The notes under the pieces were generated by a model. That model made no database searches. It was not told the DNA's origin and saw only the letters and a list, made by a program, of their open reading frames with translations. The position numbers and the translations under genes are program-made. A stretch of DNA of 47,599 nt from an uncultured Planctomycetia bacterium (GTDB taxonomy: Bacteria > Planctomycetota > Phycisphaerae > FEN-1346 > JAACEH01), in contig CAIYVX010000003.1 of NCBI GenBank assembly GCA_903929765.1, positions 1-47,599 of the forward strand, read 5' to 3'. The first letter of the stretch is position 1. Each line of letters begins with the position of its first letter. This document shows positions 42,392-47,599 of the stretch, in pieces.

Positions 42392-42832
42392 TTCTAATCC
42401 CCCTTATTCCTGACTCGCACTGTGTTCCCGGAGGCGTCACGTTCCTTCCTTGCCTCATGGAATACTAGACGCGAGTTGGTCTGGGGAATTGTTAATTTTT
42501 TCGGTTGGGCAACCTTTCTATTAGCCTTTCGGCGACGATTCGCCTGGAAAAAGGGCCTTTTTGAAGGGCGATTTCGCCGCCGGATCAGCGGCCGCACGTC
42601 TCTGCTTTGCGCCCGTCGCCGAGAGGACATCTGGTGTCGAGCGACGCCGATAATATAGGCCGTCGGCCCGGCGGGGTAAAGGGTTTTCCGGCATTTTCGG
42701 CTCAGAGGCGGGCACCGCCTGTTATTCCCAAACGTCCGACCGGAAAAGCACTTGACCGCGAACCGTACCGATGGTATACTTGGTACGGCCAGTAAGGATT
42801 GAGTATACAGGATACAGGACAGAGGACAGACG
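42392..42832. other. Divergent intergenic region before the toxin-antitoxin module
   Basis: This 441-bp gap holds the leader of the minus-strand exported protein, two short inverted repeats near 42540-42580, and the strong promoter and operator of the toxin-antitoxin pair at 42753-42788. A 78-codon plus frame at 42422 lacks a ribosome site and recognisable protein character. Confidence 0.55.
42753..42788 (+). promoter_or_regulatory. Promoter with overlapping operator of the toxin-antitoxin module
   Basis: TTGACC (42753-42758), a 17-nt spacer and TATACT (42776-42781) form a strong sigma70-type promoter. A perfect inverted repeat CCGTACC (42764-42770) and GGTACGG (42782-42788) brackets the -10 box, the usual arrangement for autoregulation by an antitoxin or toxin-antitoxin complex. 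Confidence 0.72.
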
Positions 42833-43075
42833 ATGACCAGTATAACGATAGGCGAAGCCCGCGAGCATCTGGCCGATCTGGGTAACCGCGCGTCTTTGCG
42901 CGGCGAACGTGTAGTCGTGACGCGCCGGGGCAAGAGGCTGTTTGCTTTGGTTCCGGTGGAGGACATGGACCTGCTGGAACGGCTGGAAGACAAGATGGAC
43001 TTGGAGGCCATCGAGGCGTCCCGCAACGAGCCTACCAAGCCCTGGGCCCAGGTCAAAAAGGAACTCGGACTCTAA
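42833..43075 (+). CDS. Phd/YefM-family antitoxin
   Basis: The 80-residue protein has the Phd/YefM N-terminal DNA-binding fold (SITIGEAREHLADLGNRASLRG, then VVVTRRGKRLFALVPVED) and a charged helical C terminus that wraps the toxin. It should repress its own promoter, which carries a matching inverted repeat 45-70 nt upstream. The ATG has an AGAGGACAGACG site. The toxin gene starts 3 nt after its stop. Confidence 0.92.
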   Translation: MTSITIGEAREHLADLGNRASLRGERVVVTRRGKRLFALVPVEDMDLLERLEDKMDLEAIEASRNEPTKPWAQVKKELGL

Positions 43076-43078
43076 CTC

Positions 43079-43342
43079 ATGCCCTACCGCCTAGAGATCA
43101 AGCCGCAACCCGAGAAGGCTTTGGAAAAGATACCCAATCCTTACCGGTCGCGCATCACCAAAGCAATCGCGGATCTGGCCCACGACCCTCGCCCGATAAA
43201 TGCCACTAAAATTGTCGGCAGCGATATCGCCTACCGGGTTCGCGTGGGCGATTATCGCATTATCTACGAAATATTTGATCGAGTGCTGGTCATTCACATT
43301 GTCCGTGTCGCCCATCGCAAGGATGTTTATCGCGGTATCTAG
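43079..43342 (+). CDS. RelE/ParE-family toxin
   Basis: The 87-residue protein has the RelE fold: PYRLEIKPQPEKALEKIP, then HDPRPINATKIVGSDIAYRVRVGDYRIIYEI and VIHIVRVAHRKDVYRG. The conserved R-x-G-D-Y-R-I-I-Y stretch and terminal H-R-K-D-V-Y are typical of RelE-type toxins that cleave mRNA on the ribosome, though ParE gyrase poisons cannot be excluded. It is intact and paired with the antitoxin (3-nt gap). Confidence 0.93.
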   Translation: MPYRLEIKPQPEKALEKIPNPYRSRITKAIADLAHDPRPINATKIVGSDIAYRVRVGDYRIIYEIFDRVLVIHIVRVAHRKDVYRGI

Positions 43343-43359
43343 TTCTGCCACCAAGAACA

Positions 43360-43385
43360 CGGTCGGGCAAGCCGACCGTGGCACT
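43360..43385 (+). repeat. CACGGTCGG-GCAAG-CCGACCGTG hairpin
   Basis: A perfect stem with a GCAAG-like loop is followed by GCACTCC, matching the style of the other hairpins. It lies between the toxin stop and the pgsA-like gene. Confidence 0.8.
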
Positions 43386-43404
43386 CCGGAGGAAGCGCGA
43401 GACA

Positions 43405-44004
43405 ATGATGACCTGGCCCAATCGGATCACGGTCCTGCGGATTCTGCTGCTGGCCCCGTTTCTGATTCTGCTGTTGAATGCCGAGGAGCGGCCCGAGTAT
43501 CGGTACTGGGCGCTGGGCGTGTTCGTGGTGATGGGGCTGTGCGACCTGGCGGACGGGCAGGTGGCGCGGCGGTTCCGGCAGGAGACGCGGCTGGGGCAAG
43601 TGCTGGATCCGCTGGCCGACAAGCTGGTGCTGACGGTCACGCTGATCGTGCTGACTTATACGCACTGGCTCGGGCCGCAGACGCCGTACCATATTCCGCT
43701 GTGGGTCACGGTGACGGTCCTGTCGAAGGACGGGATCATCCTGCTGGGCGTGGTAATCGTACACTTCGTGACGAACAAGACGGATTTCGGGCATCCGAGC
43801 GTGCTGGGGAAAATGGCGACGGCGGCGACGTTCGTGCTGGTGCTGGGGACGCTGGTTTCGCCGGATGCGGCGCGGCTGGCGAATGCGGAACTGCTGGAGT
43901 GGGGACTCTGGGGCCTGGGCGTCCTGGCGGCGGCGTCGAGCGCGGCGGCATGTCTGGATTACGTCCGGCGGGGGTCGAAGATGCTGGCGGGGAATGGGAA
44001 TTAA
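43405..44004 (+). CDS. pgsA: CDP-alcohol phosphatidyltransferase (PgsA-like)
   Basis: The 199-residue membrane protein carries the full CDP-alcohol phosphotransferase signature: D47-x2-D50-G51-x2-A54-R55-x8-G64-x3-D68-x3-D72. Several hydrophobic helices surround it. The most likely role is phosphatidylglycerophosphate synthesis from CDP-diacylglycerol and glycerol-3-phosphate; other CDP-alcohol transferases share the motif, so the substrate is probable, not certain. I chose the ATG at 43405 behind GGAGGAAGCGCG. The stop codon overlaps an A-rich heptad tract. Confidence 0.9.
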   Translation: MMTWPNRITVLRILLLAPFLILLLNAEERPEYRYWALGVFVVMGLCDLADGQVARRFRQETRLGQVLDPLADKLVLTVTLIVLTYTHWLGPQTPYHIPLWVTVTVLSKDGIILLGVVIVHFVTNKTDFGHPSVLGKMATAATFVLVLGTLVSPDAARLANAELLEWGLWGLGVLAAASSAAACLDYVRRGSKMLAGNGN

Positions 44005-44155
44005 AAATTCAAAATGAAAAATTAAAAGCGACAACAGAAGCAGCATGAAGTGATCGGCATTTCCAAGTGGCCGTGAGGTTTCAGCGTGAAACCCTCACCC
44101 GGCCGCTGTGCGGCGACTCTCCCTCAGGGGGGAGGGGTGAAACTACAACGGCAAA
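43999..44155 (+). repeat. Heptad A-tract, linker and CCCTCACCC palindrome
   Basis: GGAATTAAAAATTCAAAATG-type heptads (43999-44027) are followed by a GCGACAACAGAAGCAGC linker and a GTGAAACCCTCACCC...GGGAGGGGTGAAAC palindrome (44086-44143). An ACAACGGCAAAG linker ends at the oxidoreductase stop. Confidence 0.83.
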
Positions 44156-44157
44156 GA

Positions 44158-44730
44158 TCACTGGACCAGTCCGGTGGCGAAGTTGGCGGCGCGGGCCAGG
44201 AGGGCGTTGCGGGCGGGGCCGGTTTCGCCGGCGGGGGCTTCGACCAGTTCGCCGCGATCTTTGAGTTGCATGAATTCGGCGATGCGGCGATAGGCGGAGA
44301 CGCAGAGTTCGGCCCCGTCGTAAGGTCCGCCGCCGGCGGTGACGAGGAGGGCGGACTGCTTGCCGGCAATGAGCGAGTGGACGCCGCCGTCGGGGGCAAC
44401 GCCGAACTTGCAGAAGGCGTAGAAGCGGTCGATGGCGGCCTTGAGCTGGGCGGTCATGCCCCAACAGAAAACCGGGGTGGCCAGGATTATGAGGTCGGTG
44501 TCGCGGACGGCGTCGTAGACGGCGGGCATGTCGTCCTTGGTCGGGCAGCCGGGATGATCCTGGACCTTCTGACAGGCGAAACATTCGCGGCAGCCGTGGA
44601 GTTCGAGGTCGGCCAGACGAATGGTGCGGACGGAGGCGCCGCCCTGGGTCATGGTCTTGGCGACGTGGTTGGCCAGGACTTCGGTGTTGCCGCCTTCGCG
44701 GGGACTGCCCTGAAGAATGAGTGCGTTCAT
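44158..44730 (-). CDS. Flavodoxin-fold NAD(P)H-dependent oxidoreductase
   Basis: The 190-residue protein matches the NADPH-dependent FMN reductase and iron-sulfur flavoprotein family: an N-terminal ILQGSPREGGNT phosphate-binding loop, a C-x2-C-x2-C...C cluster (CRECFACQKVQDHPGC) that may bind an iron-sulfur cluster or zinc, and ILATPVFCWGMTAQLKAAID around the flavin. It should transfer electrons from NAD(P)H through FMN; the partner is unknown. A GAAAGGAGCG site precedes the ATG. The gene stands alone between repeat modules. Confidence 0.91.
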   Translation of the reverse strand: MNALILQGSPREGGNTEVLANHVAKTMTQGGASVRTIRLADLELHGCRECFACQKVQDHPGCPTKDDMPAVYDAVRDTDLIILATPVFCWGMTAQLKAAIDRFYAFCKFGVAPDGGVHSLIAGKQSALLVTAGGGPYDGAELCVSAYRRIAEFMQLKDRGELVEAPAGETGPARNALLARAANFATGLVQ

Positions 44731-44835
44731 GGTAGCGGCGCTCCTTTCGGGTTCGGGGCCGGCGGCGTGCCAGCATAGTGGGGATTATAACCGGGGGACG
44801 GTGCACGGAGATAATAGTTGGGACGATCAACGGAG

Positions 44836-44866
44836 CATGGCCACGCAAGCGTGGACCATGCCACCC
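44836..44866 (+). repeat. CATGGCCACGC-AAGCGTGGACCATGCCACC hairpin
   Basis: A near-perfect match to 16996-17025 and close to 39361, again with the right flank TGCCACC. It lies upstream of the HNH endonuclease gene. Confidence 0.87.
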
Positions 44867-44943
44867 CGTTTCTCACCGGAATTTGACTTGTTCAGCGGGG
44901 GGCGTTGTGATAGGGTTATGGCGGTGATTTGCGAGGCGAAGAC

Positions 44944-45603
44944 GTGAGTACGATAGCGCTTAACCCTGCCCGGCCTGTCCAAGGCGATCCGCTGGAAGCC
45001 AGCGTTCTGGTGTTGAACCGGCTGTTCATGGCCGTGCGCGTGGTGAACATGCGGCGGGCGTTCACGCTGCTGTACAAGCGTCTGGCGGAAGTGGTGTCGG
45101 TGGAGGGGGAGTCGTTTGCGACGTACGATTTTCCGACCTGGACGCAGATTTCGCTATATAAGAAAGAGTTTGAGCCGACGGAACACGAGTGGATTCGCAC
45201 CGTGCGGCTGGAGATAGCGGCGCCGCGGGTGATCCGGCTGCTGGGCTTTGACAAGGCGCTGCGTCAGGAGGCGCGGTTCAACCGGCGGAACATTTACAGC
45301 CGCGACCGGAACCGCTGCCAGTATTGCGGGAAGAAATTTACGACGAGCGAACTGTCGCTGGATCATGTGATCCCCAAGAGCCGGGGCGGGCAGATGAGTT
45401 GGGAGAACGTGGTCTGCGCGTGCGTGGCCTGCAACGTGCGCAAGGGCGGTCGCACGCCGCGCGAGGCGGGGATGACGCTGATCCGGTTGCCGGTGAAGCC
45501 GAAGACCTGTCCGACGCTGACGCTGCACGCGGCGACGCCGCGCTACCGGTCGTGGAAACAGTTCCTCGATGCGGCGTATTGGAATGTGGAGTTGAAAGAG
45601 TAG
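44944..45603 (+). CDS. HNH endonuclease domain protein
   Basis: The 219-residue protein has an HNH nuclease core in the C-terminal half: C125-x2-C128, LDHVIPKSRGG (D140-H141), N155 in WENVV, and C160-x2-C163 then NVRKGGRTP. The N-terminal domain (about 1-110) is a separate helical/beta region found in related planctomycete and cyanobacterial HNH proteins. It could be a housekeeping or repair nuclease; a mobile or restriction role has no support here. I chose the GTG at 44944 with a GAGGCGAAG site; a TTG at 44929 is possible. Confidence 0.9.
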   Translation: MSTIALNPARPVQGDPLEASVLVLNRLFMAVRVVNMRRAFTLLYKRLAEVVSVEGESFATYDFPTWTQISLYKKEFEPTEHEWIRTVRLEIAAPRVIRLLGFDKALRQEARFNRRNIYSRDRNRCQYCGKKFTTSELSLDHVIPKSRGGQMSWENVVCACVACNVRKGGRTPREAGMTLIRLPVKPKTCPTLTLHAATPRYRSWKQFLDAAYWNVELKE

Positions 45604-45613
45604 CGGGGTAATA

Positions 45614-46111
45614 ATGCGCATACCTTCGGCAAGTCGGACCTTCCTGACGGCGGTCGTTCTTGCGGCCTTCCTGCTCGTCGGATGCAGTAAGTCCCAACCT
45701 CCGGTCGAGCCCCAGCCGCCATCACCTCCGGTATCCCCCAACGCCTGTCTATCGACGGACTTCAAACATGAACTGGACAAGTCCGTCGCTTCCAACCCGA
45801 ATGTGGCCATCGTTGTTGCCACGGTCCGCTCCGCCGACGATTTCGCCGTGCGGGGAGACGGGCGATGGGACACGCACTGGTACCTGGTGAAGCTCGATGT
45901 TGTGACCGTCGAAAAGGGTCCCTGGTCGGACAAGAATATCAGTTTCGTTTATAAAGACCAGTGGCCTGACCCGCGGTCTGGCATAAGGGTGGACATGGTA
46001 TTCCCCTACCGAGTAGGTGCCACATTCGCTTTCGCCCTCGACACATCGACCAAACCGGCGACGATCCTGGCGCAGAAATTCCGGTCGCCGACGCCGAGGC
46101 CGGTGAAATAA
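45614..46111 (+). CDS. Lipoprotein of unknown function
   Basis: The 165-residue protein has a signal sequence with lipobox LLVGC, a proline-rich spacer (VEPQPPSPPVSP), and a small beta-rich domain (AIVVATVRSADDF, then WYLVKLDVVTVEKGPW). The family is not recognised. Its stop codon (46109-46111) directly abuts the hepT stop on the opposite strand. It begins 10 nt after the HNH gene stop, so it may be co-transcribed. Confidence 0.82.
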   Translation: MRIPSASRTFLTAVVLAAFLLVGCSKSQPPVEPQPPSPPVSPNACLSTDFKHELDKSVASNPNVAIVVATVRSADDFAVRGDGRWDTHWYLVKLDVVTVEKGPWSDKNISFVYKDQWPDPRSGIRVDMVFPYRVGATFAFALDTSTKPATILAQKFRSPTPRPVK

Positions 46112-46447
46112 TCAAATATCGCATTGGAGCAGTTCGTCGACGGCCTGTCGTAATGCGGGTAGGTGGCTCTGGATGATGTTCCAGACTTCTGTGGCATCAA
46201 CACCCATATAATCATGGATAAGCACATCGCGAAAACCGGCGACGCGGCGCCAGGGGACTCCCGGAAACTTGACCTTTTGGGATTCACTCAGCCGTTTGAC
46301 GGCCTCGCCGATGATCTCGAAATTTCTAATCACGGCATCCTGCACCATAGGATTACGAAAGAACTCTTCGCTACCCGCTGCCGTGTAGACGGCAATCTTG
46401 TCGATGGCCTCGCGGATGTGTTCGAGGTAGAGCCGGTCGTTTTTCAT
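46112..46447 (-). CDS. hepT: HepT-family toxin RNase
   Basis: The 111-residue HEPN-domain protein has the R-x4-H-x-Y active-site signature R73-DVLI-H78-D-Y80. HepT toxins are RNases; in related pairs the Tyr is AMPylated by the MntA partner. An all-helical pattern and a family-typical VIRNFEIIGEAVKRLSE stretch support the call. The start overlaps the mntA stop by 4 nt (ATGA), so they are translationally coupled. Confidence 0.92.
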   Translation of the reverse strand: MKNDRLYLEHIREAIDKIAVYTAAGSEEFFRNPMVQDAVIRNFEIIGEAVKRLSESQKVKFPGVPWRRVAGFRDVLIHDYMGVDATEVWNIIQSHLPALRQAVDELLQCDI

Positions 46448-46734
46448 AGCGGCAGGGCCTCGGCCAGAACTTGGTCGCGGATGGTGCGGTGCAGGGCACG
46501 CTCATTTACCACGTCCACTCGACAGCCCAACATGTCTTCCAAATCCTGAATTAGCGCGACGTGGTCGAGGAGTGAGCGGTCGGCGTCCAGGGCGACCAGG
46601 AGGTCCAGGTCGCTGCCCTCGCGGATCTGGCCGCGGACCACGGAGCCAAAGAGCCGCAGGTTGTGGGCGCCGTGTTCGGCGGCAACCGTCAGAATCGCCT
46701 CTCTTCGCAGCAGAATGTCGTTCAGCGAAACCAT
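46444..46734 (-). CDS. mntA: MntA-family nucleotidyltransferase antitoxin
   Basis: The 96-residue protein has the minimal nucleotidyltransferase motif G30-S31-x10-D42-x-D44. It should transfer AMP to the HepT tyrosine to neutralise it. I chose the ATG at 46734, about 8 nt after GAGGAAG; starts at 46740 or 46926 are less likely. It is the first gene of the pair. Confidence 0.92.
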   Translation of the reverse strand: MVSLNDILLRREAILTVAAEHGAHNLRLFGSVVRGQIREGSDLDLLVALDADRSLLDHVALIQDLEDMLGCRVDVVNERALHRTIRDQVLAEALPL

Positions 46735-47599
46735 GCTCATCTTCCTCGGCTTAATCCTGCCTGATTGTATCACTTTGAGGCCTGGGCGTCTATGTTTGGA
46801 ATCCTGTTCCGGAGGAAAAAACACACCCTTTCTGCGGCCCGGCGCGAGTAACGTCGGAAGTCCAAAAATTATTTTTAGGCTTCGTAACCCCATACCCCAC
46901 AACAACTTACGACGACAAAAAATCACGCCCTCGGCCGGCGATTTGACCGCACGTCGGGAATGTGTAGGGTTGCTTGCGGAGACGCTTGAAAGGGAGGTGA
47001 CTTCTTAAAAGAGTGTCTGGCGAGTCCGGGCGGGATCGGCCGAAAGCTGCGGAGGTTTTCGGCGGTGAAGTGTGGTGTGCGGCGGTCCTGTCTGCGAGAG
47101 CTTGCCCTGGTTCCGGGGCTTCCGAAGCCCGAAGCGACGACGAGGTTTTTGGCGGCTGATCATCGTGCGCAGGCCAAACCAATCAGGTACTAGCGCCGGC
47201 GGGTATTTCCGCTGGAGGCGCGAAATGAGGTGGCCTTTGAGCGCGGAGATAGAAATCGATGGCGGCGGCGGAGTCGCGCGGGCGAGAGTAGCTGCAATGT
47301 GAGCGGGTCGGTGGCACTCACCCCCCACTCTGCCACTGGTGCGCCCCCCGGCGTGCCGGGATTCCCCCTCGGCGGAGTTCTCCCCAAGAGAGTGCGATCG
47401 GCACGGCGCGGCGGCGAAAACGGCCCTCTGGGATTTGAGCCAAGAAGAAATTTTGACGGTTAGCCTCGGCGGCGGGCGGGCGTTTGGGTTCGCCGGATGA
47501 GAAATCAGGTTTCGGCCGGACGGTTGGTTCCGGTTTGCGGTTTTGTGGTCTTTTTTCGGTTTGTCTGGCGTCGCCGCGGGTCTCGACGGTTCGAGACCC
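46735..47599. other. Long region without a convincing gene
   Basis: Apart from the mntA promoter I see no supported coding region in these 865 bases. There are several strong inverted repeats: GGGGCTTC/GAAGCCC near 47117-47133, a GCGCCGGCGG/CCGC-GGCGC pair near 47191-47222, and a terminal GGGTCTCGA/TCGAGACCC hairpin (47578-47599). Short open frames on both strands lack good ribosome sites. A frame open from an ATG near 47499 to the edge could be the start of a gene beyond the window. Confidence 0.5.
46764..46792 (-). promoter_or_regulatory. Probable mntA-hepT promoter
   Basis: On the minus strand TAGACG (46792-46787) and TACAAT (46769-46764) are 17 nt apart. The predicted start is about 25 nt before the mntA ATG. 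Confidence 0.5.

Noticed and set aside
42422-42658. 78-codon plus-strand frame before the toxin-antitoxin module
   Set aside because: No ribosome site, no family, and it lies in the leader and promoter region of flanking genes.
46661-47008. 115-codon plus-strand frame overlapping mntA
   Set aside because: It is antisense to mntA in its first part, has no ribosome site and no recognisable protein pattern.
47015-47060. RNase P RNA-like string (GAGTCCGGGC)
   Set aside because: Only this short word fits; the other conserved RNase P segments are not found downstream or upstream.
47578-47599. tRNA T-arm-like sequence GGTTCGAGACC at the window end
   Set aside because: The bases form a simple perfect hairpin with the preceding GGGTCTCGA and there is no anticodon or D-arm upstream.
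47499-47599. Possible start of a gene running off the window
   Set aside because: Open to the edge for 33 codons but with no clear ribosome site and Arg/Phe-rich composition; too short to support.

Overview
The window looks like a chromosomal contig from a GC-rich, Gram-negative-type bacterium, most plausibly a planctomycete of the Phycisphaerae type. The reasons are a Kdo transferase (so a lipopolysaccharide outer membrane), many secreted carbohydrate-active proteins and lipoproteins, a LemA pair, and intergenic repeats I associate with PVC-group genomes. The taxonomy is inferred; there is no rRNA or clear tRNA gene to anchor it.

Layout. 1-9.7 kb: carbohydrate utilisation. A truncated secreted beta-helix-type protein (minus), a GH127-like beta-L-arabinofuranosidase and a secreted heparinase II/III-like polysaccharide lyase (plus) that share an 84-bp duplicated upstream sequence, then a two-gene oxidoreductase unit (minus). 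9.8-36 kb: mostly housekeeping and envelope genes on both strands: HAD hydrolase, exported protein, ligA, lipoprotein, PHP phosphoesterase, ThiF/MoeB-like enzyme, cytochrome-like protein, membrane protein plus two LemA paralogues, a 46-residue basic protein, flavin reductase, proB, waaA, alpha/beta hydrolase, a second heparinase-like lyase, a ThyA-like protein and two histidine kinases. 36-47 kb: thioredoxin lipoprotein, hicB with a frameshifted hicA, rodA/ftsW, lipoproteins, a DUF2148 protein, YbjQ, paired secreted paralogues, a Phd/RelE-type module, pgsA-like synthase, flavodoxin-like oxidoreductase, HNH nuclease and a MntA/HepT module. The last 0.8 kb has no convincing gene.

The most striking content is not protein coding. 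From about 10.5 to 44.9 kb nearly every intergenic gap is built from the same modules: A-rich tracts with a 7-nt period, purine-rich linkers rich in GAAGAAAC and AACGGCAAC, and several families of perfect hairpins with variable stems but constant right flanks. Every copy I found lies in the same orientation on the plus strand, whatever the direction of the neighbouring genes. Copies also sit in frame inside waaA and one hypothetical gene, supply stop codons, and create false N-terminal extensions. The same stretch (about 9.8-36 kb) is visibly G-rich on the plus strand for genes of both directions, with local exceptions. This polar, modular repeat system is my main candidate for an undescribed biological system; single-strand-based mobility or replication-strand selection would explain the orientation, but this is inference.
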